Source: Microbacterium sp. (GTDB lineage: Bacteria; Actinomycetota; Actinomycetes; Actinomycetales; Microbacteriaceae). From it: DNA of 64,000 nt. Of this stretch, positions 11,048 through 20,524 are shown one piece after another (position 1 is the stretch's first letter; every line of letters starts with the position of its first letter). The position numbers were made by a program, and so were the translations under genes. The stretch spans positions 1 through 64,000 of the forward strand of contig JAEKKN010000038.1 in the NCBI GenBank assembly GCA_019510305.1. The letters are read 5' to 3'. Below the pieces are notes generated by a model. That model had not been told where the DNA came from. It did not search any database and saw nothing but the letters and a program-made list of their open reading frames with translations.

Positions 11048-12163
11048 ATGTCGATCGACGCGAACGGCGACGTCACCATTCAGGGCGCGTCCCTGCGCAG
11101 CCTCCCGAAGGTGTCTCTGCACGACCACCTCGATGGCGCCCTCCGCCCGTCCACGATCATCGAACTGGCAGATGCCATCGGCCTCGAGGTACCGGAGACC
11201 GACCCGGCCGCGCTCGGCAAGTGGTTCGCGTCGCAGAGCGATTCGGGCTCACTCGTGGAGTACCTGAAGACCTTCGACCTCACGACGGCCGTCATGCAGA
11301 CGCAGGAGGGGCTCACGCGGGTCGCTCGCGAGTTCGTCGAGGACCTCGCTGCCGACGGCGTCATCTACGGCGAGGTGCGGTGGGCGCCCGAACAGCACCT
11401 GAGCCGTGGTCTGACATTGGAGCAGACGGTCGAGGCCGTGCAGCAGGGTATCGAAGAGGGCGAGGACGCCGCGGATCGCGCCGGCAGCAGCATCCGCGTG
11501 GGGCAGCTCATCACGGCGATGCGCCATGCCGACCGGTCGCGCGAGATCGCCGAACTCGCCGTCTCGTTCCGCGGCCGCGGCGCCGTCGGCTTCGACATCG
11601 CCGGTGCCGAAGACGGATTCCCCGCCTCCAACCATCGCGCGGCCTTCGACTACCTCGCCGAGAACTTCTTCCCGGTGACCGTGCATGCAGGCGAAGCCGC
11701 CGGCCTCGCCTCGATCCGCTCCGCGCTGCTCGACGGCCGTGCGCTGCGGCTCGGACACGGCGTTCGCATCGCCGAGGACCTCGAGGTGATCACCGAAGAG
11801 GGCGACGAGGTGCAGGTGCAGTTCGGCGACCTCGCCCGCTGGGTGCGCGATCGCGAGATCCCGCTCGAGCTCTCGCCGTCGTCGAATCTTCAGACCGGAG
11901 CGATCGAGAAGTGGGGCAGGACGCTCGCGGATCACCCCTTCGACCTGCTGTACCAGCTGGGCTTCGCCGTCACCGTGAACGTCGACAACCGCACCATGAG
12001 CGCGACCTCGCTCACGCGCGAGCTCGCTCTTCTCGTCGAGGCGTTCGAGTACGACCTCGACGACCTCGAGACCTTCCAGTTCAATGCGGCCGCGGCCGCA
12101 TTCCTGCCGGTCGAGGAACGCGAAGAGCTGGTCGAGATGATCGCAGAAGGCTTCGACGTCTAG
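11048..12163 (+). CDS. add: Adenosine deaminase
   Basis: Deaminates adenosine and deoxyadenosine to inosine forms, which PNP (24863-25696) can cleave. The 371-residue amidohydrolase has the zinc-binding H-x-H in SLHDHLDGALRP near residues 24-26, HAGE with the catalytic glutamate, HGVRI, SPSSNLQTGAI and a final NVDNRTMS aspartate. GAGAGGAATTCC precedes the ATG. A deacetylase gene starts 3 bases after the stop. Confidence 0.95.
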   Translation: MSIDANGDVTIQGASLRSLPKVSLHDHLDGALRPSTIIELADAIGLEVPETDPAALGKWFASQSDSGSLVEYLKTFDLTTAVMQTQEGLTRVAREFVEDLAADGVIYGEVRWAPEQHLSRGLTLEQTVEAVQQGIEEGEDAADRAGSSIRVGQLITAMRHADRSREIAELAVSFRGRGAVGFDIAGAEDGFPASNHRAAFDYLAENFFPVTVHAGEAAGLASIRSALLDGRALRLGHGVRIAEDLEVITEEGDEVQVQFGDLARWVRDREIPLELSPSSNLQTGAIEKWGRTLADHPFDLLYQLGFAVTVNVDNRTMSATSLTRELALLVEAFEYDLDDLETFQFNAAAAAFLPVEEREELVEMIAEGFDV

Positions 12164-12166
12164 ATC

Positions 12167-13270
12167 GTGGCCACCGGGGGGAGGCGACGGCTCAAGGTCG
12201 TCGCGATCATCGTCAGTGCCGTCGTGGTCTTGGGAGGAGGAGCGGCCGCAGCGTTCGCGTGGACGGCGGCGCGCGAGCCTGTCGTGCCGCGTTCGGAGGC
12301 CGGTGCGATCGAGCACCCACCACTGAGTCCCGTGGAGCAGCTGCTGTACGACGCGGATGACCCGCTCGCGTGCGCACTGACCTTCGCGGGAGAAGGCGCG
12401 CCGTCGGATCCCGTGCTGCAGCGGCAGAACGCTCTGTACCAGGGGCTGCCGATTCCCGCTCGCGACGGGTTCGTCTTCGGCGGCTGGTACCCGACCGAGG
12501 CTGCCGCGACCGTCTTCGACCAGGCTGCGCGCGTCAACGGCGCCGACGCGGTGGTGTGCGTCGATCAGCAGGTGCAGCTGTTCGCAGGCTGGATGACGCC
12601 CGAGCAGAACGTCGCCGAGAACGCGCAGATCCCGATCCTGATGTACCACCAGTTCACGGCGAAGGCCGAGGGCGAATCGGGCTGGTTGCGGGGCAACTAC
12701 GCGTACATCGGCGACTTCGAGGCGCAGATGAGCCACATCGCCTCGAGCGGCTTCTACATGCCCACGTGGGACGAGCTGAGCGCGTTCATCGACGGTCGGC
12801 TGTTCCTGCCCGCCCACTCGGTGATCATCACCGACGACGATGCCGATCAGAGCTGGTTCGACCTCGCCGTCCCGGTGATCGACAAGTACAAGCTGCTGTC
12901 CACCTCGTTCATGATCACCGCCTACCGGCAGGACCCGGCTCCCTCGATCTACGTGCAGCGTCGTTCGCACACCAACGACATGCATCAGGCGGGCGACAAC
13001 GGCAAGGGGCGGATGGTCAATTGGACCGCCGACCAGATCGCCGCCGACCTGAACGCCTCCGGTGACATCCTCGGCGTCCGTGAGGTGATGGCGTATCCCT
13101 TCGGGCACTACAACGACACCGCCAAGCAGGGCGTCGCGCAAGCCGGGTACGAGATGGCCCGCACGATCGAACCGGGGCTGGTGACGATCGGCACCGACAA
13201 GCTCGCTCTGCCCGTCGTGCGCATCGACTACGGAATGACCGTCGACGCGCTGATCAAGCGAATCGGCTGA
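12167..13270 (+). CDS. Membrane-anchored NodB-type polysaccharide deacetylase
   Basis: Probably removes N- or O-acetyl groups from an extracellular glycan. The 367-residue product starts at a GTG three bases after add. One membrane helix (about residues 10-32) leads to a region of unclear function, then the NodB fold: ILMYHQF near residue 163, ITDDDADQSW in place of the usual TFDDG, SHTNDMH as the metal-binding H-x4-H (as in PgaB/IcaB-like enzymes), and AYPFGHYN. The catalytic Asp pair is kept but the glycine is replaced, so activity is likely but not certain. Its pairing with add looks like translational convenience rather than shared pathway. Confidence 0.75.
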   Translation: MATGGRRRLKVVAIIVSAVVVLGGGAAAAFAWTAAREPVVPRSEAGAIEHPPLSPVEQLLYDADDPLACALTFAGEGAPSDPVLQRQNALYQGLPIPARDGFVFGGWYPTEAAATVFDQAARVNGADAVVCVDQQVQLFAGWMTPEQNVAENAQIPILMYHQFTAKAEGESGWLRGNYAYIGDFEAQMSHIASSGFYMPTWDELSAFIDGRLFLPAHSVIITDDDADQSWFDLAVPVIDKYKLLSTSFMITAYRQDPAPSIYVQRRSHTNDMHQAGDNGKGRMVNWTADQIAADLNASGDILGVREVMAYPFGHYNDTAKQGVAQAGYEMARTIEPGLVTIGTDKLALPVVRIDYGMTVDALIKRIG

Positions 13271-13295
13271 CCCTTCGACACGCGCAGGGACCCAG
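13271..13295 (+). repeat. Dispersed CTTCGACA...CAGGGACC repeat, copy A
   Basis: CCCTTCGACA-CGCG-CAGGGACCCAG begins on the first base after the deacetylase stop codon. It is a variant of the sequence at 47191-47216. Confidence 0.55.
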
Positions 13296-13317
13296 CTCGA
13301 GCTGTCAGGATGGGGGC

Positions 13318-14178
13318 ATGTCTGCCGTCTCCGTGTTCATCGCCGGCCCCGCATCGTGGAACTCGATCGTCGTGCTCGACCGGCTGCCCGAGCCCGTGCC
13401 GCACATGCAGTTCGCGGAGGAGACCTGGGACACGGTGGGCGGCACCAGCGCCGGCAAGGCGCTGAGTCTGACTTCTCTGGGACGCTCGGTGCTCCTGTAC
13501 GCGCTCGCCGGCTCGGACGAGCACGGCGGCCGGGTTCGGGCTGCGCTGGCGGATGCCGGTGTGCCGACCCGCTGGGGAGGTGCGGAGGTGACCGAGCGGC
13601 ATCTGAACCTGATGACGCGTCAGGGCGGGCGCGTGTCGCTGTATCTGGCGTCTCCTTCGACGACGGATGGCGCTGATGACGACGAGCTCCGATCGGCGAT
13701 GGCGGCAGCTGATGCGATCGTCCTCGACCTCGCCGCGGAGCCGCTGCGACTGCTGCCGACGGCACTCGAGACCGGGCGGCCGATCTGGGTCGACGTGCAC
13801 GACTACGACGGCGAGGCGGAGTTCCACCGTCCTTTCCTCGAGGCAGCCGATGCGGTGTTCTGCAACGCAGACAGGCTCGACGACCCGGTGGCGTTCCTGC
13901 GTTCGTGCATCACGGCGGGGGCGACCCTCGCGGTGTGCACCCTGGGGGCCGACGGCGCTGTCGCGGTGGATGCCGACGGCGTCGAGCATCGCGTCGGAGC
14001 GGTGCCCGTCGAGGTCGTCGACACGAACGGCGCGGGGGACGCGTTCCTCGCCGGTGTGCTCGACGCGAGCCTGTCCGGGGCATCGGTCTCCGACGCCTTG
14101 GCTGCCGGCGCCCGCTCGGCATCCAGCGTGCTCGGCACCCGGCACCTGAATCCGCTGCTCGACAGCGTCCTCGGCTGA
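13318..14178 (+). CDS. PfkB-family carbohydrate kinase
   Basis: ATP-dependent kinase of the ribokinase family, 286 residues. The C-terminal signature DTNGAGDAF holds the catalytic aspartate, and an N-terminal GGTSAGKAL matches the sugar-binding glycine motif. AGSDEHG is also typical. The substrate cannot be told; the position after nucleoside salvage genes makes a pentose or nucleoside possible, but this is inference. The start is an ATG preceded by CAGGAT-N6, a weak form of the window's leaderless pattern. The gene converges on the monooxygenase gene. Confidence 0.85.
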   Translation: MSAVSVFIAGPASWNSIVVLDRLPEPVPHMQFAEETWDTVGGTSAGKALSLTSLGRSVLLYALAGSDEHGGRVRAALADAGVPTRWGGAEVTERHLNLMTRQGGRVSLYLASPSTTDGADDDELRSAMAAADAIVLDLAAEPLRLLPTALETGRPIWVDVHDYDGEAEFHRPFLEAADAVFCNADRLDDPVAFLRSCITAGATLAVCTLGADGAVAVDADGVEHRVGAVPVEVVDTNGAGDAFLAGVLDASLSGASVSDALAAGARSASSVLGTRHLNPLLDSVLG

Positions 14179-14192
14179 GGCGCGACCTCAGC
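14174..14192. terminator. Hairpin between convergent kinase and monooxygenase genes
   Basis: GCTGAGG (14174-14180) and CCTCAGC (14186-14192) form a 7-bp stem with a CGCGA loop across the kinase stop. It can serve both strands. Confidence 0.45.
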
Positions 14193-14195
14193 AGG

Positions 14196-15473
14196 TCACG
14201 TCACGAGCGCCGCCTTCTCGCGTCTGACGGCCGCGCGATAGGCGTCCTTGTTCACGTAGTAGGCCATCCGGTCGAGGCCGAGGTAGTGATAGCCGCCGGT
14301 GACGTCAGGCCAGGGTTCACCGGTGACGCGATCACGGAAGGCGGCGGCGTTCTCGGGAGCCGCGTCGAGATATGCCGCCAGCAGTTCGGCCTGCTCGTAG
14401 CGTCCCTGCCAGCCGATGCCAGAGGCCTCGATCATGCCCATCACGAACAGGCCGTTGAACGACACCGGGAACATGTTCAGGAACAGCCGGGGGGATGCGC
14501 CCTGCCAGTGCAGATGGGCGCGGTCGACGAAGGGGTAGTCGAGCGTGTACCCCGTGGCCAGGAGCACGAGGTCGTACTCGCCGGAGGTGCCGTCGCGGAA
14601 GCGCACGGCGGTGCCGTCGAACCGCTCCACGTCGGGGCGGACCCGCAGGTCTCCCTGACCCAGGTGGTGCAGGATGAGCGTGTTCACGATCGGATGCGAC
14701 TCGTAGATGCGGTAGTCGGGCTTCGGGAATCCGAAGCGCACGGGGTCGCCGGTGAACGCCTTCAGCACCCGGCTGTCGACCGCCTGTTTGATGCGCGGCG
14801 GCAGCGGCCGTCTCTGGTTGAGGGTGTCGCTGGGCCGGCCGAAGAGGTACCGCGGCACGAAGTAGTAGCCGCGCCGCACACTCATGTCGACGGAGGCGGC
14901 CCGGTGCACGGCATCCACCGCGATATCGCAACCGGAGTTGCCCGCGCCGATCAGCAGCACCCTCTTGCCGGCCAACTGTCCGGCGCTCTTGTAGTCGGAG
15001 GTGTGCAGGATCTCGCCCGAGAACTCTCCGGCGAAAGTCGGGAGGTTCGGGTGCGCGAGAGTGCCGTTGGCCAGCACCACGCCGTCGTATCGGCGGGTGC
15101 GCTGGCCGTCTGGGCCCGTGCTCGTGAGATCCCAGCCGCCGTCGCGAGGCTCGAGCCGGGTGACCGTGGTGCCGAAGCGGAACAGAGATGTCAGGCCGAA
15201 GTGCTCGGCGTAGTCGCGGAAGTACTCGAGCAGCACACGATGACCGGGATAGTCGACGGTCGTGCGCATGGGGAACTCGGCGAACTCGGTGGTCGTGCGA
15301 GACGAGATCAGATGAGCGGACTCGTACACGGTGCTCCGCGGATTCGTGATGTCCCAGAGTCCGCCGACCCCGTGCGAGGCCTCGTAACCCTCGACGCGGA
15401 TGCCTCGTCGGCTCAGTGCACGCGCAGAGGCGAGCCCCGAAGGACCCGCCCCGACGATCGCGTAGGTGCTCAT
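14196..15473 (-). CDS. Flavin-dependent monooxygenase (FMO-like)
   Basis: NAD(P)H- and FAD-dependent oxygenase of 425 residues. It has an N-terminal FAD motif GAGPSG (about residues 8-13), the FMO/BVMO-like fingerprint FSGEILHTSDYK, a second dinucleotide motif GAGNSG, and LLATGY near the C-terminus. The substrate is unknown. Its ATG at 15473 shares one base with the mtlD stop; a GTG at 15476 is an alternative. It is therefore the last gene of the PTS-mannitol operon, an odd partner for sugar transport. Confidence 0.85.
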   Translation of the reverse strand: MSTYAIVGAGPSGLASARALSRRGIRVEGYEASHGVGGLWDITNPRSTVYESAHLISSRTTTEFAEFPMRTTVDYPGHRVLLEYFRDYAEHFGLTSLFRFGTTVTRLEPRDGGWDLTSTGPDGQRTRRYDGVVLANGTLAHPNLPTFAGEFSGEILHTSDYKSAGQLAGKRVLLIGAGNSGCDIAVDAVHRAASVDMSVRRGYYFVPRYLFGRPSDTLNQRRPLPPRIKQAVDSRVLKAFTGDPVRFGFPKPDYRIYESHPIVNTLILHHLGQGDLRVRPDVERFDGTAVRFRDGTSGEYDLVLLATGYTLDYPFVDRAHLHWQGASPRLFLNMFPVSFNGLFVMGMIEASGIGWQGRYEQAELLAAYLDAAPENAAAFRDRVTGEPWPDVTGGYHYLGLDRMAYYVNKDAYRAAVRREKAALVT

Positions 15474-16627
15474 CACACCATGATGGCCTCCTGGCGGGCG
15501 ATCACGGCATCGCGGATCGCCGCGAACAGCGGATGCTCGGGGTCGAGGCCCGTAGCGGATGCCGTGAACGTCACGGCATCCTCGATGCGCAGCCGCTCCT
15601 GGAGCTCGACCGACTGCTCGTCGGCCGGATCGTCGAACTCGAGGGCGGCGGCGACCGCCGCCGTGAGCGCTGCCGACGACAGCCCGCGTTCGGCCGCCAT
15701 CGCGCCGGGGCCGATGAACCGCTCGTGCCGCGAGATCTTGCGCAGCGGCTGACGGCCGACGCGCTGCACAGTGTCGACGAGTTCGGGGTTGCGGAAGCGG
15801 TCGAGGATCTTCGCCCGGTACTCGGCGAGTTCAGCCGGGTCCAGGCCGTGCTCGGCCACCAGCACGGCGGAGGTCTCCTCCAGGCAAGCGGAGACCTGCG
15901 CGGCGATCCGCGGATCGGCGAGCGCGTCCGAGATGCGCTCGAGGCCGGCTCGCGCCCCGAAGTACGCCGTGGCCGCGTGCCCGGTGTTCACCGTGAAGAG
16001 CTTGCGCTCGATGTAGGGAGCGAGGTCGTCGACGAAGTGCGCACCGGGGATCGACGGCAGATCTCCCTCGAAGGGGCCTGACTCGATCGCCCACTCGAAG
16101 TAGGGCTCGACCGTCACATCGACACCGGCTCCAGCGGGCTGTGCGGGAACGATGCGATCGACCGCGGTGTTGGCGAAGACCGCGCGCGCGACGAGTGCAG
16201 CGGCATCCGCTCCTGCTGCCCCCACGACCTCGTCGCGCAGCTGATCGGTCGCGCCGATCGCGTTCTCGCAGGCCATCACCTGGAGGGGCGCGGCATCCGC
16301 GCTCCGCCGGCGAAGCCCCTCGACGATCGCCGGAGCGACGAAGCGCAGCACGGTGGGGCCGACCGCGGTCGTGACCACGTCCGCGGAGGCGATCTCGTCG
16401 GCGAGGCCGTCGGGGTCCAGGCGGCTGTTGACCGCCCGGAACCCGGTGACGACCCGGTTCACGCCGCCGGGGCCCGCCTCGCGAACCGTGTACTGCGAAG
16501 CACCATTGATGGCGTCGACGAGCGCGTCCGCGACGTCTGAGAAGACGACCTCGTAGCCGCCCTCGTGCAGGAGCAGCCCGACGAACCCGCGGCCGATGTT
16601 CCCTGCGCCGAAGTGGACGGCCTTCAT
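15473..16627 (-). CDS. mtlD: Mannitol-1-phosphate 5-dehydrogenase
   Basis: Oxidises mannitol-1-phosphate to fructose-6-phosphate with NAD+. The 384-residue protein begins [15 protein letters not shown], the family's NAD-binding motif, and contains the [10 protein letters not shown] segment with catalytic lysine and the NTGHA signature. It overlaps mtlF by 4 bases (ATGA) and the monooxygenase by 1 base. Length and motifs are complete, so the catabolic step of the operon appears intact even though the permease is not. Confidence 0.95.
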   Translation of the reverse strand: MKAVHFGAGNIGRGFVGLLLHEGGYEVVFSDVADALVDAINGASQYTVREAGPGGVNRVVTGFRAVNSRLDPDGLADEIASADVVTTAVGPTVLRFVAPAIVEGLRRRSADAAPLQVMACENAIGATDQLRDEVVGAAGADAAALVARAVFANTAVDRIVPAQPAGAGVDVTVEPYFEWAIESGPFEGDLPSIPGAHFVDDLAPYIERKLFTVNTGHAATAYFGARAGLERISDALADPRIAAQVSACLEETSAVLVAEHGLDPAELAEYRAKILDRFRNPELVDTVQRVGRQPLRKISRHERFIGPGAMAAERGLSSAALTAAVAAALEFDDPADEQSVELQERLRIEDAVTFTASATGLDPEHPLFAAIRDAVIARQEAIMV

Positions 16628-17058
16628 CCCTCGTTCACCGCCGACAGCAGCGCGTACAGCTCGTCGGGAGTGGCGGCGGCGTTGAGCTTCGCGACATCGT
16701 CATCGTCGGAGAACAGGATCGCGATCTGCGACAGGATCTCGAGGTGCTCGTCTCCGCGTCCGGCGATGCCGATCACGAAGTTCGCCTGCTCGCCGGCCCA
16801 GTCCACGCCGCCGTCGTAGCGGACGACGGAGAGAGCAGAGGCGAGGATCGTGTCCTTCATCTCGTTCGTGCCGTGCGGGATCGCGAGGCCGTTGCCCATG
16901 TAGGTCGACACGGTCACCTCGCGCTGACGCATGGCGTCGATGTAGGCGGGGGTCACCGCGCCGGCCGTCACGAGGATGTCGGTCGCCTCCTGCAGGGCCG
17001 CGTCCTGCGAGACGGAGCCCGGGTGGATGCGGATCTGGCCGAGGGTGAGAACACTCAT
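16624..17058 (-). CDS. mtlF: PTS mannitol-type EIIA
   Basis: Carries phosphate from HPr to the IIB domain. The 144-residue protein has the EIIA_2 active site [13 protein letters not shown], histidine near residue 66. Two adjacent ATGs exist; 17058 is chosen because the AAAGGAAG ribosome site is then spaced 6 bases. Its start overlaps the end of the mtlA IIB region and its end overlaps mtlD, so translation is likely coupled. Confidence 0.93.
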   Translation of the reverse strand: MSVLTLGQIRIHPGSVSQDAALQEATDILVTAGAVTPAYIDAMRQREVTVSTYMGNGLAIPHGTNEMKDTILASALSVVRYDGGVDWAGEQANFVIGIAGRGDEHLEILSQIAILFSDDDDVAKLNAAATPDELYALLSAVNEG

Positions 17059-18550
17059 CATGCTTCCTTTCGCTGGTCCTGGACCATCTGGACGACTTCC
17101 TCGTACTTCGGGGAGTTCATGAAGTTGTCGACCGAGATGTGGAGCGAGTTCGGCGACTGGGCCTTCGCGCGGTCGGTCAGCTGCTGCTGGGTGATCACCA
17201 CGTCGGCCGTGCCGTCGAGGTTCGCGATGGCCTGGTTGACGATCTTCAGATCCTCGATGCCGGCCTTCTTGAACTTGTTGCGCAGCACGCTCGCCCCCAT
17301 CGCGGAGGAGCCCATGCCGGCATCGCACGCGAACACGATGCTCGTGATCGGCGCGGTGGCGACGGCCGTGGTGGTCGTCTCGGTCGTCTTGGCGACGAGA
17401 CCGCTCAGCGCATCGGACGACTTGCCCTTGTTGGCCTCGGTCTGCGCGACGGCCGCAGCGAACGCGTCCTCCTTCTCGAGATCCTTCTTGCGGCTGGCGC
17501 GCAGGATCAACGTGGCGATGATGAAGGTCACGGCGGCGGACAGGATCACCGAGAGGATCACGCCGATGTAGTCGGTCCGGTACGTCTGAGTCCGGTGCCG
17601 AACAGCATGTTCGTCGTCACGCCCGTCATGCCGCCAGCGATCAGGGCGACGATCAGGACGGGCTTCATCAGCGCGTAGGGGAAGTAGACCTCGTGGATGC
17701 CGCCGAAGAACTGGATCACGGCGGCGCCCGGGGCAGAAGCGCGAGCGGCGCCGATGCCGAACAGCGTGAACGCCAGGAGCAGCCCGACACCGGGACCGGG
17801 GTTGGCCTCGAGCAGGAACAGGATCGACTTTCCGCTCTCCGTCGCCTGCTGGGTGCCGAGCGGCGTGAGCACGCCGTGGTTGATGGCGTTGTTGAGGAAG
17901 AAGACCTTCGCCGGCTCGATGATGATGCTCGTGAGCGGGAGCAGGTTGGTGTCGACCAGCCAGTTCACGACGGTGGACAGCACGTTCATGATGCCGTTGA
18001 CGAGCCAGGCGACCGGGTAGAACCCGACGATGACCATCACGAAGCCCCAGATGCCCGCCGAGAACATGTTCACGAGCATCTCGAAGCCCGGCTTGATCTT
18101 CCCCTCCCACAAGGAGTCCAGCCACTTCATCGTGTAGGCCGCGAGCGGAGCCATGATCATCGCGCCGATGAACATGTGGATCTCGCCGAGGGTCTTCGCA
18201 TCAGGGTCCGCTGCGAGGAGTTCTGCGTTGTACTGGGCGATCAGGAAGTCGGAGCCGGCGATGACGCCCATCACGGCAATCGCCGCCACGACGCCGCCGC
18301 GGGTCTTGTACACGATCGTGCCGCCCGTGTAGGCGATGATGATCGGCAGCAGGTAGTGGATCATCGGTCCGACGATGGTGGCGAGCTGCGCGTTCGGCGT
18401 CCAGCCGACGTCGATGAACAACGCGGTGATGATGCCCCACGCGATCAGCGCGGGAATGTTCGGCATGATCATGCCCGAGAGGAACGTGCCGAAACGCTGC
18501 ACGCCCACGCGGAGGCCGCCGGGCTTGGCGGCTGATGACGTCGTCGTCAT
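17058..18550 (-). pseudogene. mtlA: PTS mannitol permease IICB (MtlA), frameshifted by a ~40-nt loss
   Basis: Would transport and phosphorylate mannitol. From ATG 18550 the IIC domain reads normally through GGIHEVYFPYALMKP and TNMLFGTGL, then runs RRTGPTTSA and stops at 17558. The remaining part continues in another frame (QT, then DYIGVILSVILS, the last membrane helix, and CDAGMGSSAMG, the phospho-cysteine loop of IIB) to 17058. Family members have about 13 more residues (a PASPGS-type loop) at the junction near 17585-17600. A deletion of 3n+1 bases, about 40 nt, explains both the shift and the missing residues. As written, no full IICB can be made. Either a recent loss of function or a sequencing/assembly gap. 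Confidence 0.85.
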
Positions 18551-18578
18551 GATGTCGTCTCTTTTCTGGTGAGGGGAT

Positions 18579-20246
18579 TCAGTGCTGAGGAAGGGACGCC
18601 GTGAGCTGTGCCACGGCGCGTCGAGCGGATGCTGCGTCGTCTGCGTCGAGTGCGGCGTCGGCGAGCTGCCTGGCCTCGTCGAGAGTGCGGCCGAGAAGCA
18701 TCTGGCGCACGTCGGCGAGGGCCGCGGGCGCCATCGAGAGGCTGGTCGCGCCGAGGCCGACCAGCACCACGGCCAGCAGCGGGTCGGCCGCAGCCTCTCC
18801 GCAGATGCCGACGGGCTTGCCGAGCCGGGCGCCTGCGGCGCCCACCTCTCGCACCAGGCGCAGCACCGCGGGGTGCCACGGATCCTGGAAGTCGGCGACA
18901 GAGCCGAGCATGCGGTCCGCCGCCATCGTGTACTGCGTGAGGTCGTTCGTGCCGATCGAGGCGAAGTCCGCGTGCGCGAGCACGCGGTCGGCCAGGAGCG
19001 CCGCGGCGGGGACCTCGACCATGACGCCGGGGGTCTTCAGGCCGTACTCACGGGCGAGGGACGTGAAGTACTTCGTCTCCTCGACCGTGGCCACCATCGG
19101 CGCCATGACCCACAGATGGGCTTCGGTCGCGGCATCCGCTTCGGCGAGAGCCGTGAGCTGCTCGCGCAGGATGTCCTCGCTGGCGCGGAGCGCGCGGAGT
19201 CCGCGAAGGCCGAGCGCGGGGTTCTCCTCGTGCGCGTCGTTGAGGAAGGCCAGAGGCTTGTCTGCGCCGGCGTCGAGCATGCGCACGACCACCTTCTTGC
19301 CGGGGAAGGCTGCGAGCAGTTCGCGGTACGACTCGCGCTGCTGCTCGACCGTCGGCGCCTGCGCGGATGACAGGAAGAGGAACTCGGTGCGGAACAGACC
19401 GACGCCCTCCGCGCCTCGGGCGACGGCATCCGTCGCGTCGGCCGGCTTGCCCAGGTTGGCCAGAAGCGGCACAGCGGTGCCGTCGGCCAGAGCTCCGGGG
19501 GTGAGCGGAGCCGCCACGGCGGAGAGCCGGTCTGCGGCGCGCTGCGCCGCACGCTCGAGCTCCTCGGCTGACGGATCGGTGACCACCACGCCGCTGGACG
19601 CGTCGACGATGACCGTCTCGCCGTCGCGGAGGCCCGCCGCGTCTGCGGCGCCGACGATCGCGACGATGCCCTTCTCACGCGCGAGGATCGCGGTGTGCGA
19701 GGTCGGACCGCCATCGGTGGTCACGAGCGCGAGCACCTGATCGAGCTTCAGCAGAGCGGTGTCGGCGGGGGCGAGATCCCGGGCGACCAGCACGAAAGGA
19801 TGGCCGGGGTCGGGGACGCCGGGCGCCGCCACGCCGCGCAGGTGCGCGAGCACGCGCTGAGCGATGTCGTCGAGGTCGGCCGCGCGCTCGCCGAGGTATC
19901 CGCCGACAGCCTCGAGCGTGGCGCGGAAACCGGCGAACGCATCGTGCACGGCCCACTCAGCGGTGCTTCCGGCGTCGATGCGGCTGTCGACCTCGTCCTG
20001 CAGAGTCGGGTCCTCGGCGATCATCGCCTGGGCCTCGAGCACCTCCTGGGCGGCTCCGCCTGCGAGCTCGCCGCGGGCGGTCAGTTCAGCGGCGACGGCG
20101 GCGATCGATGCGCGCGCACGCGCGCGCTCGGCATCCGCCCCGATCGTGCTCGACGTCTGCTCGGGCGCGGCCAGCGCCTCCGTCATCCGGATCACCGGGC
20201 CCTGGGCGATGCCGAGGCCGATTCCCACTCCGCGCAACTCGCTCAT
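18579..20246 (-). CDS. ptsI: PTS Enzyme I (phosphoenolpyruvate-protein phosphotransferase)
   Basis: Takes phosphate from PEP and passes it to HPr. The 555-residue protein has the phosphohistidine loop GGPTSHTAILAR (H184), the PEP-binding GVGLFRTEFLF and EVPAA segments, and GICGEAA near the C-terminus with the active cysteine. The ATG at 20246 shares one base with the HPr stop. A frame extension upstream to 20567 is just the HPr gene read in another frame. Being inside the mannitol operon suggests its expression follows the operon regulator. Confidence 0.95.
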   Translation of the reverse strand: MSELRGVGIGLGIAQGPVIRMTEALAAPEQTSSTIGADAERARARASIAAVAAELTARGELAGGAAQEVLEAQAMIAEDPTLQDEVDSRIDAGSTAEWAVHDAFAGFRATLEAVGGYLGERAADLDDIAQRVLAHLRGVAAPGVPDPGHPFVLVARDLAPADTALLKLDQVLALVTTDGGPTSHTAILAREKGIVAIVGAADAAGLRDGETVIVDASSGVVVTDPSAEELERAAQRAADRLSAVAAPLTPGALADGTAVPLLANLGKPADATDAVARGAEGVGLFRTEFLFLSSAQAPTVEQQRESYRELLAAFPGKKVVVRMLDAGADKPLAFLNDAHEENPALGLRGLRALRASEDILREQLTALAEADAATEAHLWVMAPMVATVEETKYFTSLAREYGLKTPGVMVEVPAAALLADRVLAHADFASIGTNDLTQYTMAADRMLGSVADFQDPWHPAVLRLVREVGAAGARLGKPVGICGEAAADPLLAVVLVGLGATSLSMAPAALADVRQMLLGRTLDEARQLADAALDADDAASARRAVAQLTASLPQH

Positions 20247-20524
20247 CAGGCGCTCTCCGCATCGTGGTCGGTGGTGAGCAACTCGGTGAGGGTGTCGAGC
20301 ACCGCGTCTGCGCCCTCGCCGTCGGCCGTGATCGTCACGTAGTCGCCGAACTCGATCGCGAGGCCGATGACGCCGAGGATGCTCGCCGCGTTGACGGGCG
20401 AACCCGCATCCTTCGCGATGGTCACGGGAATGCCGGAGTCCTTCGCGGCCTGGGCGAACAGCTTCGCAGGGCGGGCGTGGAGCCCGTGCGACGAACCGAT
20501 ACGGACGGTGCGTGTGACGGTCAT
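20246..20524 (-). CDS. ptsH: PTS phosphocarrier HPr
   Basis: 92-residue HPr that carries phosphate between Enzyme I and EIIA. The active site GLHARPA places the phosphohistidine at residue 16. The helix-2 segment NAASILGVIGLA lacks the exact KSI serine motif of Firmicutes, as expected in Actinobacteria. ATGA overlap with the preceding IIB gene and 1-base overlap with ptsI indicate a tightly coupled operon. Confidence 0.95.
   Translation of the reverse strand: MTVTRTVRIGSSHGLHARPAKLFAQAAKDSGIPVTIAKDAGSPVNAASILGVIGLAIEFGDYVTITADGEGADAVLDTLTELLTTDHDAESA

Noticed and set aside
17058..18125. MtlA split read as two normal genes (separate IIC and IIB)
   Set aside because: The break falls before the last IIC helix, not at the IIC-IIB linker, so it is not a natural domain split.
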